DNA of 56,023 nt from Proteiniphilum sp. (GTDB lineage Bacteria > Bacteroidota > Bacteroidia > Bacteroidales > Dysgonomonadaceae), in assembly GCA_028709605.1 (NCBI GenBank), contig JAQVWR010000011.1, forward strand, positions 1 to 56,023. The letters are read 5' to 3'. The position numbers and the translations under genes are program-made. The notes below the pieces were generated by a model, which was not told the origin of the DNA, searched no databases, and was given only the letters and a program-made list of their open reading frames with translations. Shown in pieces: positions 1-6,904 of the stretch (the stretch's first letter is position 1; every line of letters starts with the position of its first letter).

Positions 1-1
1 C

Positions 2-121
2 AATGCGCCTGCTCTTTACGGAAAGTTGCAGTCATTGATTGATTTTGTATCGGGAATGACCGATGTCTATGCGCTCGATTTGTATCGTAAAATCACCGGC
101 ATGGGATTACCCGTTGTCTGA
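2..121 (+). CDS. dgt: dGTP triphosphohydrolase (dGTPase), C-terminal fragment
   Basis: Only the last 39 codons and the stop (TGA at 119-121) are in the window; the gene enters from the left edge. The visible tail contains SGMTDVYALDLYRK followed by a short GLPVV end, which is the usual C-terminus of Bacteroidota deoxyguanosinetriphosphate triphosphohydrolases of the HD superfamily. These enzymes split dGTP into deoxyguanosine and triphosphate in the cytoplasm. The HD catalytic motifs lie outside the window, so activity cannot be judged. The call rests on recall of the family's C-terminal motif. Confidence 0.7.
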   Translation, partial: NAPALYGKLQSLIDFVSGMTDVYALDLYRKITGMGLPVV

Positions 122-136
122 TTTTTTGGGTGCGCC

Positions 137-505
137 GTGCATGGCAAATTACTGGGTGGTGAAAGTCCACTATGGGGGTTTAATCAAACGGATTTGTTAA
201 ATTCTTCATGTACAAAAGAAATGCCGGCAAAAGAAGTGGTGCAAGACACCATGTTGTGGCTGTGGGAAAATAAAAATACACTCATTCCGGAATTGTCTCT
301 CAAGTCATTGCTGTGTACGATTGTTAAAAATAAATGTTTAAATTCCTGTAACCGATGTCAACGCAAGAATAGAATTCTCGAAACGATCAAAGAAAAACAC
401 CGTGAACGTTTTGAGGACCCTGACTTTTACTTAGAAAACGAACTATTCTCTCTTTTTGATCATGTGCATGAGAAGCACCCTATGACAAACCCTTTTTGGA
501 TTTGA
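137..505 (+). pseudogene. remnant of an ECF (FecI-like) RNA polymerase sigma factor
   Basis: The 122-codon frame has a recognisable core from about residue 27 to 110: AKEVVQDTMLWLWENK resembles sigma region 2 of Bacteroidota ECF sigma factors (the usual AEDVVQDVFLxLW), followed by SLKSLLCTIVKNKCLN as in the end of region 2. The first 26 residues do not resemble the normal N-terminus. The frame stops at PFWI, about where region 4 (the -35-binding helix-turn-helix) should begin. Full-length relatives are about 170-190 residues. No region 4 could be found in the other two frames just downstream. Inferred to be a decayed gene bounded by rearrangements on both sides. Confidence 0.55.
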
Positions 506-657
506 TGCACGTCTTGCAGGTTGCGAACCAGGTGTTTTCAGTTGTTTCGTTGCATCCGTTACGAAATCATTATGCGAAACTTGAGTTAATGGGATAATTT
601 GCAATTTTACTTTCAAATTGTAGGTGAAAAATTATTTTTAATTTTTTATTGAAATTA

Positions 658-689
658 TTTGGTGGTATTTAATTTCTTTTTTATATTTG
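658..689 (+). promoter_or_regulatory. Bacteroidota-type promoter, TTTG -20 nt- TATATTTG
   Basis: TTTG at 658-661 is followed, after a 20-nt spacer, by TATATTTG at 682-689. This matches the Bacteroidota consensus TTTG/TTG, 19-21 nt, TAnnTTTG. The predicted start near 694 has no obvious gene immediately after it, only the hairpin at 735-764 and, 300 nt on, the GYF_2-CD225 gene. Confidence 0.5.
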
Positions 690-734
690 CCTCGTGGTTT
701 TTTCATAATAGTATTAGATTTAAGGTTAACATGT

Positions 735-764
735 TTGGCGGAATGTCGAGAGACATTCTGCCAA
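735..764 (+). other. strong stem-loop with GAGA (GNRA) tetraloop
   Basis: Arms TTGGCGGAATGTC (735-747) and GACATTCTGCCAA (752-764) pair over 13 positions, with one G-U if transcribed rightwards, closing a GAGA loop. There is no T-run after it, so it is not a standard intrinsic terminator. It begins about 40 nt after the predicted start of the promoter at 658-689, so it would lie inside a transcript. It could be part of a structured leader or small RNA, or a leftover mobile-element palindrome. Confidence 0.5.
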
Positions 765-903
765 GTTCGTTCCAGATCGCCTGAGCCGGTGTGCTTGCAA
801 CAAGTGTCGGAATTCAGGGAGCGCATCACTCTGTTGCAGAAGGTGTTTTTGTATCAGGAAAAGAATATCCCTGCATCTCTATGCGGAATCGATAAAGTTT
901 TTT

Positions 904-911
904 TACTTTTG
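904..911 (+). promoter_or_regulatory. -7 box (TACTTTTG) of the GYF_2/CD225/DUF2752 cluster
   Basis: TACTTTTG matches TAnnTTTG. Transcription would start near 917, giving a leader of about 75 nt to the ATG at 993. No clear -33 element is seen 20 nt upstream. Confidence 0.45.
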
Positions 912-992
912 TAAACCAAACCAATGACACATGCGAAAAACAGTGCGTCTTTTTCCACTCCTTCTGAAGATTACCCATCAAATAGAAAACCT

Positions 993-1547
993 ATGAACCG
1001 TTATTTTTACATCGACCCGGAAGGAAAACAGAAGGGTACTTTCTCGCCTGAGGAACTCAGGCAGGTGCAGATAAAGAAGGATACCCTCGTCTGGACACAG
1101 GGGATGGAGCAATGGATGCGTGCCGGTGAGGTGGAGGAGCTGAATGCTCTTTTCACAGGTGCCTCCCCGGCTGCCGATCCGCTACAGCTTCAGCCCTCCT
1201 CTGAACCGGTACGGGCTGCTGCATCATACGGGACAGTTCCCTCCTCTCCGATGCCGAAGACCTGGCTGGTGGAGTCCATCCTGGTCACGATTCTGCCTTT
1301 CGTGCTCTGCAGCAGCTTTCTGAGCCTGTTGGGCATCATCGCCATCGTCTATGCGGCACAGGTGGAATCATTCTTTAACCGGGGTGATTTTGCCGCTTCG
1401 GCCGAAGCATCCCGCTCCGCAGCCAAGTGGACCAAAATTGCGATGTGGATTGCCATCGGATGGATCCTGCTGATCATCATTGCCATTATTCTGGTCTTTG
1501 TATTTGTCGGATCAATGTCTGGCCTGGGAGAGCTGTTAAACACCTAA
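993..1547 (+). CDS. GYF_2 (DUF4339) - CD225/dispanin membrane protein
   Basis: 184 residues. The N-terminal 50 residues (YFYIDPEGKQKGTFSPEEL...TLVWTQGMEQWMRA) form a GYF_2/DUF4339 domain, thought to bind peptides. A Ser/Pro-rich linker follows, then from about residue 90 a CD225/dispanin-type region with two hydrophobic segments and the conserved stretch IVYAAQVESFFNRGDF between them, ending in a second membrane helix. The frame is open upstream to 924, but the -7 box at 904-911 leaves almost no leader for that start, so ATG 993 is preferred. It lies 19 nt before a second CD225 gene and is likely co-transcribed with it. The molecular role is unknown; it is probably an inner-membrane protein with a cytoplasmic N-terminal domain. 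Confidence 0.75.
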   Translation: MNRYFYIDPEGKQKGTFSPEELRQVQIKKDTLVWTQGMEQWMRAGEVEELNALFTGASPAADPLQLQPSSEPVRAAASYGTVPSSPMPKTWLVESILVTILPFVLCSSFLSLLGIIAIVYAAQVESFFNRGDFAASAEASRSAAKWTKIAMWIAIGWILLIIIAIILVFVFVGSMSGLGELLNT

Positions 1548-1566
1548 TGCAATAAAAAGGACTCTT

Positions 1567-1950
1567 ATGGAAGATCAACTGAGTCATAGCGAATGGAATC
1601 CAACCTCCACACCCCCTCCGATTCCTTCGTCCGAGCCGGGAGAGCGGGACGACATACCACCCCTGAAGCCGAATAACTGGCTCTGGCAGTCTATCGTGGC
1701 TACGGTGCTCTGTTGCCTTCCCTTTGGGATTGTGGGCATCGTCTATGCCGTAAAGGTGGATTCGCTCTATTATAACGGGAAGTATGAAGCGGCAGCACAG
1801 GCAGCCGGCAAAGCAAAGCTGTGGGCCCTCATCGCCTTTGGGGCAGGACTGCTCTATCTCATCATATGGGGTATACTGTTTGCCACCGGGTTGCTGCCGG
1901 ACACGATGGAGCAGATCATCGAAAACAACGCCAGCGGTTATAACTTCTGA
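1567..1950 (+). CDS. CD225/dispanin family membrane protein
   Basis: 127 residues. A proline-rich N-terminus of about 35 residues (PTSTPPPIPSSEPGE) precedes a CD225 domain. NWLWQSIVATVLCCLPFGI is the first hydrophobic segment, then the signature GIVYAVKVDSLYYNGKYEAA with small-residue-rich AAQAAGKAK, then a second membrane helix. It is the single-domain paralogue of the gene just upstream and lacks the GYF_2 domain. Its TGA overlaps the ATG of the following DUF2752 gene by one base (1950), implying translational coupling. CD225 includes the animal IFITM proteins; the function of bacterial members is not established. Confidence 0.75.
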   Translation: MEDQLSHSEWNPTSTPPPIPSSEPGERDDIPPLKPNNWLWQSIVATVLCCLPFGIVGIVYAVKVDSLYYNGKYEAAAQAAGKAKLWALIAFGAGLLYLIIWGILFATGLLPDTMEQIIENNASGYNF

Positions 1951-2348
1951 TGTTCCGGGTGCGAGAGGTGAAGAATCATATAAAGACAGGAATGAGCGCT
2001 GCCGGCATGCTGTTGCTTGTGGTAGCGTTGTCTCTTTTTTATGCGTTTGATCCCGCCACGGACCCTTTTTTCCCGCTTTGTCCTTTCCGGGCGGTCACCG
2101 GACTGGAATGTCCGGGCTGTGGCTCACAGCGGGCGATACACAGCCTGCTGCACCTGCAGGTGGGCGACGCTCTTGCTTACAATGCGTTGATGGTGGTAGC
2201 GCTGCCCTATATCCTGTTGGGAATCTGGCTGGAGCGGCTGGGCGGAGGAAGACGTTATCCCCGTCTGCAACGGTTCTTTTTCGGAAGATGGTCAGCACTC
2301 GTGGTGTTAATGCTTGTGCTGATTTACTGGGTGATTAGAAATCTATAA
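1950..2348 (+). CDS. DUF2752 small membrane protein
   Basis: 132 residues. The core CPFRAVTGLECPGCGSQRAI, with paired cysteines and the GCGSQRA motif, is typical of DUF2752. It is flanked by hydrophobic helices at about residues 17-35, 85-100 and 112-130. The start overlaps the stop of the CD225 gene. DUF2752 often accompanies CD225 and GYF_2 genes in Bacteroidota, but no biochemical role is known. The last six bases (2343-2348) overlap the convergent restriction endonuclease gene, so this end marks one border of the inserted restriction-modification unit. Confidence 0.8.
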   Translation: MFRVREVKNHIKTGMSAAGMLLLVVALSLFYAFDPATDPFFPLCPFRAVTGLECPGCGSQRAIHSLLHLQVGDALAYNALMVVALPYILLGIWLERLGGGRRYPRLQRFFFGRWSALVVLMLVLIYWVIRNL

Positions 2349-3089
2349 GCAGTTGTTTTTTTCTGCTGAATTGAATTTTACAATCTTGACCCAATCAATT
2401 TCTCCATTTGGTTTACAGAACTCGATGATGAATTCTTTAATAAACCTGTTGATCTTTTGTGCGTAAGATTCCAAATAGATATTATTTTTTTCTTTAGCTT
2501 TGAACCCAAGAGGCTCTATTAATTCGGTATATAGTTGAGTATTACCAGAAATGAAATACCAAAATTGTTGGCCACATAATTTTAAATAATCCCCTTTATC
2601 CGGGTTATTATCTTTTCCATAACAACATCCATTCACTGCGACTACGTTTATTTGCGAGTTGCTGGTTCGTAATGTTCGTTTAGCAGTTGAAAAATCGGAA
2701 ATCATTTTCTTGATTTGGGAGCTATTACCCCAATTAGGGCCAGACTTAATGTTAACAATATATCTTTTATCCTCTTTATCGAATTCCAGGTCAATACCGG
2801 CAATTCCTGATTTTCGTCCATTATAGACCTTCTGATTGATAAAAATGGCTAAACCTTCCAACCAATCACCGAATATTCCTTCTTCACTCGATGAAATATG
2901 TGCTTCTACAATTGTACGTACAATCTCATCAGCAGTCAATACGTTTTTAGCTTTATAGAGATAGGGATTCTTCCTTTTTAGAATCTTGGATAATCTGAGT
3001 GAATCCAGACTCTGAATCCGTTTTCTGTGGAAAACTTCTATGTTACTCTCTACATATTCGAATACTTCTGTAAGGTTCAGCTTTTGCAT
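2343..3089 (-). CDS. type II restriction endonuclease, PmeII-like
   Basis: 248 residues from ATG 3089. A TTG 18 nt upstream is in frame but less likely. Features of a PD-(D/E)xK nuclease are visible: Glu78 in WLEG, Asp100 in GIAGIDLEF, and Lys115 in YIVNIKSGPNWGNSSQ. The IKSGPNWGN block is characteristic of the PmeII-type group. It should cleave the DNA sequence protected by the methyltransferase encoded just upstream, whose 3' end it overlaps by 47 nt, so the two are translated from one message. The gene is clearly AT-richer than its neighbours, suggesting transfer. The recognition sequence cannot be read from the protein. No truncation is seen. Confidence 0.75.
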   Translation of the reverse strand: MQKLNLTEVFEYVESNIEVFHRKRIQSLDSLRLSKILKRKNPYLYKAKNVLTADEIVRTIVEAHISSSEEGIFGDWLEGLAIFINQKVYNGRKSGIAGIDLEFDKEDKRYIVNIKSGPNWGNSSQIKKMISDFSTAKRTLRTSNSQINVVAVNGCCYGKDNNPDKGDYLKLCGQQFWYFISGNTQLYTELIEPLGFKAKEKNNIYLESYAQKINRFIKEFIIEFCKPNGEIDWVKIVKFNSAEKNNCL

Positions 3090-3927
3090 ATGCTTCTTTA
3101 TTTTCAAAAAGGTACATTTCTACAGGTTCCAATTGATTTTTAACCATATGGTAATATTCCGGAACGATGTCTATCCCGATGGAATTTCTTCTCATCCTAT
3201 TTGCGACCTTGAGTGTAGTCCCGGATCCCATAAAAGGGTCAAGTACAACATCTTCTTCTGTAGTAAAAAGTTTCATGAACCATTCCGGCAGTTCTTCCGG
3301 AAATGCAGCACTGTGATTCTTATTATTACATTCAGTTGCCAAGTGTAAGACGTTGGTAGGATATGCCATGTCTCGATCTAACCAATTCGATATATTCTTA
3401 CCGAACCCACTTCCCACTTTTGAGTTATCTCTAATTTTATCAGTATCTGAAAGCTTTTTTAATCTGCTTTTTGCCCAATTTCCCATAGGAACCATCACAG
3501 CTTCCTGATACATATTAAATTTTTTGTTTTTGTTGAATTGAAGCAATCTTTCCCAAGAATCACGAAAACGGTTAGGCCATTTTCCGGGATAAGAATTTTT
3601 TTTGTGCCATATAAACTCTTCCGTCCATAACCATCCTTGTTTACGCATCGCTAAAATAAGTTCCATCACATAGGTACTTCGCTCCCCATTGATTACCTTT
3701 TCTTTGATATTAAGAATGAAAGTACCGGAAGGTTTTAAGACTCTTAAAAGTTGAGTGGAGATTGGTAAAAACCAGTCAACATACTGATCAGGATGAATGC
3801 CCCCGTAAGTATTTTTTCGTTGATCGGCATAAGGGGGCGAAGTCACTATCAAGTCCACAGAGTTGTCTGATAGTAATTTTAATTTATCTTTGCAGTCTCC
3901 AAGATATATGTCTGTGATTATTTCCAT
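3043..3927 (-). CDS. DNA methyltransferase, beta class (TSPPY), of the restriction-modification pair
   Basis: 294 residues. Motif IV TSPPY is at 29-33, and motif I with the AdoMet-binding loop DPFMGSGTT is at 230-238. This IV-before-I order defines the beta class. TSPPY is usual for N4-cytosine methylases, although some N6-adenine enzymes share it. The target-recognition region would lie between the two motifs (about 100-210). It overlaps the endonuclease gene and precedes it in transcription, the safe order for host protection. A TATTTTTG -7 box ends only 6 nt before the ATG, so the leader is extremely short. AT-rich codon use contrasts with uvrA next door. Confidence 0.85.
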   Translation of the reverse strand: MEIITDIYLGDCKDKLKLLSDNSVDLIVTSPPYADQRKNTYGGIHPDQYVDWFLPISTQLLRVLKPSGTFILNIKEKVINGERSTYVMELILAMRKQGWLWTEEFIWHKKNSYPGKWPNRFRDSWERLLQFNKNKKFNMYQEAVMVPMGNWAKSRLKKLSDTDKIRDNSKVGSGFGKNISNWLDRDMAYPTNVLHLATECNNKNHSAAFPEELPEWFMKLFTTEEDVVLDPFMGSGTTLKVANRMRRNSIGIDIVPEYYHMVKNQLEPVEMYLFENKEAYAKAEPYRSIRICRE

Positions 3928-3932
3928 TGATA

Positions 3933-3940
3933 CAAAAATA
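3933..3940 (-). promoter_or_regulatory. -7 box (TATTTTTG) of the restriction-modification operon
   Basis: On the minus strand TATTTTTG matches TAnnTTTG and sits in the 28-nt gap between uvrA and the methyltransferase gene. The predicted start of transcription is within a few nt of the ATG at 3927. No -33 element was recognised. Confidence 0.4.
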
Positions 3941-3955
3941 ATATATTTCTGAAAA

Positions 3956-6751
3956 CTAAGCTAACTTCTCTTTCAGAAAACGGCCTGTATGAGATTGTTC
4001 ACACTGCGCGATCTCTTCGGGTGTCCCCTCGCACACCACGTATCCGCCTGCTTTCCCGCCTTCCGGTCCGATGTCGATGATATGGTCGGCACATTTGATC
4101 ACCTCCATGTTGTGTTCGATGATGATCACCGTATGGCCTCTTTCCAGTAATGCGTCGAAAGCTGTGAGCAATGTCCTGATATCGTGGAAATGGAGTCCTG
4201 TGGTGGGCTCGTCGAAGATGAAGAGGGTGGGTTGCGACTTCTCCTCCCCCAGGTAATAGGCCAGCTTCACCCGCTGGTTCTCCCCGCCCGAGAGGGTGGA
4301 GGAGGATTGTCCCAGTTTCAGGTAGCCCAGCCCCACATCCTGCAGCGGCTGCATCTTCTTCACGATCTTCTTCTCGGTAGTACCCTTCTGCTGGCTGAAG
4401 AACTCGATCGCCTGGTTCACGGTCATCTCCAGCACATCGTAGATGCTCTTTCCCCTGTACGCAATCTCCAGCACCTCGGGTGAGAAGCGCTTGCCATGGC
4501 AGGATTCGCACTCCAGACGGAGATCGGCCATAAACTGCATCTCCACGGTGATGCTCCCTTCTCCCTTGCACTCCTCGCAACGACCTCCCTCTACATTGAA
4601 GGAGAAGTAGGCGGGGGAGAAGTTGAGCTGCTTGGCCAGTGGCTGGGCGGCAAAGAGCTTGCGGATCTCATCGAATGCCTTGAGGTAGGTCGCCGGGTTG
4701 GAGCGTGACGACTTGCCGATGGGGTTCTGGTCCACATACTCCACCCCTTTCATCAGGCTGAGATCACCCGTGATGCCGTTGAACTCGGCCCGTTCCAGGG
4801 CTGTTCCCTTGTAATGGTGCTGCAGGGCATTATAAAAGACATCATTCACCAGCGACGACTTGCCCGAGCCGCTCACGCCGGTCACGACTGTCATCACATG
4901 CAGGGGAAATTTCACGTCGATATTCTTCAGGTTGTTTTGCCGGGCACCCTTCACCTCGATGTAGTTGTTCCACTTGCGACGGCTGGCGGGGAGCGCTATC
5001 TGCTCCTCCCCGGTGAGATACTTCACCGTGTAGCTGTTGCTCTTCTCCTTCAGCTCCGCTACAGCCCCCTGGTAGACCACCTCGCCACCCAGTCGTCCCG
5101 CTTTTGGGCCGATATCAATAATGTAATCGGCTGCACGGATGATCTCCTCATCGTGCTCCACCACCACCACCGTGTTGCCCAGTCGCTGCAGATCACGCAG
5201 CACCCCGATGAGCAGGGCGGTATCGCGTGAATGGAGTCCGATGCTGGGTTCGTCGAGGATATAGAGCGACCCTACCAGGCTGCTGCCCAGTGAGGAGGCC
5301 AGGTTGATCCGCTGGCTCTCCCCTCCCGAGAGGGTGTTGGAAAGGCGGTTGAGGGTGAGGTAACCCAGTCCCACGTTGATCAGAAACTGCAGCCGGTTGT
5401 TGATTTCTGTCAGCAGCCGTTCGGCGACTGCCGCATCGGCTTTGTTCAGGCGGAGTGTGCCGAAGAAGGCTTTCAGCTCGGTCACCGGCATCATTACCAG
5501 TTCCGCGATCGATTTGCCGCCGATCTTCACGTAGAGTGCCTCCGGCTTCAGCCGTGCTCCTTTACAAAGAGGACAGTCGGTCTTGCCGCGGTAGCGTGCC
5601 AGCATCACCCGGTACTGGATTTTGTAGAGGTTCTTCTCCAGCATGCTGAAAAAATCGTGGATGCCGTAGATGCCCAAGTCGTGCCGTCCGTTCCAGAGGA
5701 GATCCTTCTCCTCCTCCGTCAGGTCGTAGTAGGCACGGTGAATGGGGAAATCAGCCTTGTAGGCGTGTTGCACAAACTCCCTTCTCCATTCGCTCATCTT
5801 CTCTCCCCGCCAGCACTGTACACTCTCCTCCTGCACCGAGAGGCTCTTGTCGGGGATCACCAGGTCCTCATCGATGCCCATCACCTTGCCGAATCCCTCA
5901 CACTTGGGACAGGCACCTGCGGGGCTGTTGAAGTTGAACATCATCTCCGTGGGCTCCTCGAAGGTGATGCCGTCGGCCTCGAAGCGGCTGGAGAAAGTGA
6001 AGCTCTCCATACCGTTTTCCCCCCAGAAACGGACGATGCATGCTCCGTTGCCTTCCAGAAAAGCGGTCTCTACCGAGTCGGAGAGGCGGTTGACGGTGGC
6101 TTTGTCCGCGGAACAGGAGAGACGATCGATCACCAGCAGCACCTCATCGGCTGCCGGCAGTTCTTTTTGTTCCAGCAGCTCATCGATCCGGTAGAACTGC
6201 TCCCCCACATCCACACGGGTGAAGCCCTCCTTCATCAGGATCCCGAGTTGCTCCCGCAGGTCACGTTGGTTCCTCAGCTGGATAGAGGAGAGCACGGCCA
6301 TCCGGGTGCCGGGGCGATACTCTTTCATCTTCTCCACCACATCCTGCACATAGTGCCGCTTCACCTCTTCCCCGGTGACCGGCGAGAGGGTCTTGCCGAC
6401 GCGCGCATAGAGCAGTCGCAGGTATTCGTAGATCTCGGTGGAGGTGCCCACCGTGGAGCGCGGATTGCGGGAGGTGGTCTTCTGTTCGATGGCGATCGCG
6501 GGGGGGATGCCCCTGATCTGGTCACACTCCGGCTTGTTCATCCTCCCCAGAAATTGACGGGCGTAGGCCGAGAGACTCTCCACATAACGCCGCTGTCCTT
6601 CGGCGTAGAGGGTGTCGAAGGCGAGGGACGATTTGCCGGAGCCGGAGAGACCGGTGATGACGGTGAAACTGTTTCGGGGAATGGTGACGTCGATGTTCTT
6701 GAGGTTGTTGACACGTGCTCCTTTGATCTCGATCTGACTGGAATTGCTCAT
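3956..6751 (-). CDS. uvrA: excinuclease ABC subunit A
   Basis: 931 residues, close to the usual 940. UvrA is the DNA-damage-sensing ATPase of nucleotide excision repair and hands damaged DNA to UvrB. Visible: Walker [10 protein letters not shown] (34-42), ABC signatures LSGGESQR and LSGGENQR, Walker B followed by DEPSIGLH and DEPTTGLH, second Walker [10 protein letters not shown], and the C-terminal zinc module (CEECKGEG...CESCHGKRF). The first zinc module is incomplete: CPKC (281-284) is present, but the partner CxxC seen in the E. coli protein is replaced by SSRFEADG. This variant is common in Bacteroidota as I recall. A TATCTTTG -7 box lies 20 nt upstream of ATG 6751. Confidence 0.95.
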   Translation of the reverse strand: MSNSSQIEIKGARVNNLKNIDVTIPRNSFTVITGLSGSGKSSLAFDTLYAEGQRRYVESLSAYARQFLGRMNKPECDQIRGIPPAIAIEQKTTSRNPRSTVGTSTEIYEYLRLLYARVGKTLSPVTGEEVKRHYVQDVVEKMKEYRPGTRMAVLSSIQLRNQRDLREQLGILMKEGFTRVDVGEQFYRIDELLEQKELPAADEVLLVIDRLSCSADKATVNRLSDSVETAFLEGNGACIVRFWGENGMESFTFSSRFEADGITFEEPTEMMFNFNSPAGACPKCEGFGKVMGIDEDLVIPDKSLSVQEESVQCWRGEKMSEWRREFVQHAYKADFPIHRAYYDLTEEEKDLLWNGRHDLGIYGIHDFFSMLEKNLYKIQYRVMLARYRGKTDCPLCKGARLKPEALYVKIGGKSIAELVMMPVTELKAFFGTLRLNKADAAVAERLLTEINNRLQFLINVGLGYLTLNRLSNTLSGGESQRINLASSLGSSLVGSLYILDEPSIGLHSRDTALLIGVLRDLQRLGNTVVVVEHDEEIIRAADYIIDIGPKAGRLGGEVVYQGAVAELKEKSNSYTVKYLTGEEQIALPASRRKWNNYIEVKGARQNNLKNIDVKFPLHVMTVVTGVSGSGKSSLVNDVFYNALQHHYKGTALERAEFNGITGDLSLMKGVEYVDQNPIGKSSRSNPATYLKAFDEIRKLFAAQPLAKQLNFSPAYFSFNVEGGRCEECKGEGSITVEMQFMADLRLECESCHGKRFSPEVLEIAYRGKSIYDVLEMTVNQAIEFFSQQKGTTEKKIVKKMQPLQDVGLGYLKLGQSSSTLSGGENQRVKLAYYLGEEKSQPTLFIFDEPTTGLHFHDIRTLLTAFDALLERGHTVIIIEHNMEVIKCADHIIDIGPEGGKAGGYVVCEGTPEEIAQCEQSHTGRFLKEKLA

Positions 6752-6770
6752 ACCACTGTTTTATAACCAG

Positions 6771-6778
6771 CAAAGATA
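6771..6778 (-). promoter_or_regulatory. -7 box (TATCTTTG) of uvrA
   Basis: TATCTTTG on the minus strand ends 20 nt before the uvrA ATG. A TTTG at 6795-6798 could serve as the -33 element, though the 16-nt spacer is short. It is divergent from the antiporter promoter. Confidence 0.5.
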
Positions 6779-6836
6779 ATCACTTTGCGGGCGTCAAAAA
6801 AGAGAGGAAGGGTCAAATAAATCAAATATTTTTATT

Positions 6837-6844
6837 TACTTTTG
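6837..6844 (+). promoter_or_regulatory. -7 box (TACTTTTG) of the antiporter gene
   Basis: TACTTTTG matches TAnnTTTG and lies 61 nt before the preferred ATG at 6905. The frame is open upstream to a TTG inside this box, which argues against that upstream start. Confidence 0.5.
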
Positions 6845-6904
6845 CGGATAACAGGAGTGTTTTGTTCTTTGATGTCTCTCTCCCTAACCCATAAAGGAAC
6901 TCCA

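Larger units (their letters stand above)
506..992. other. 487-nt gene-poor, AT-rich stretch
   Basis: No convincing protein-coding gene was found here. A 30-codon frame at 505-597 and a 75-codon frame at 687-914 show no family resemblance. The stretch holds a good Bacteroidota-type promoter (658-689), a strong hairpin (735-764) and the -7 box of the downstream membrane cluster (904-911). Confidence 0.6.

Noticed and set aside
505-597. 30-codon frame starting at the sigma-remnant stop (TGATG)
   Set aside because: Ends in a conserved-looking stretch (PLRNHYAKLELMG), but I could not match it to a family and it is too short to support as a gene.
687-914. 75-codon open frame downstream of the promoter at 658-689
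   Set aside because: No family resemblance, odd composition, and it runs through the hairpin; more likely non-coding.
2343-6751. Full defence island around the restriction-modification genes
   Set aside because: Only the two-gene unit is visible; uvrA is ordinary repair and the CD225 trio has no proven defence role. No CRISPR array or other defence gene is seen.
5657-6766. 369-codon frame on the plus strand opposite uvrA
   Set aside because: Shadow of the GC-rich uvrA coding strand; composition is that of an antisense frame and uvrA is unmistakable.
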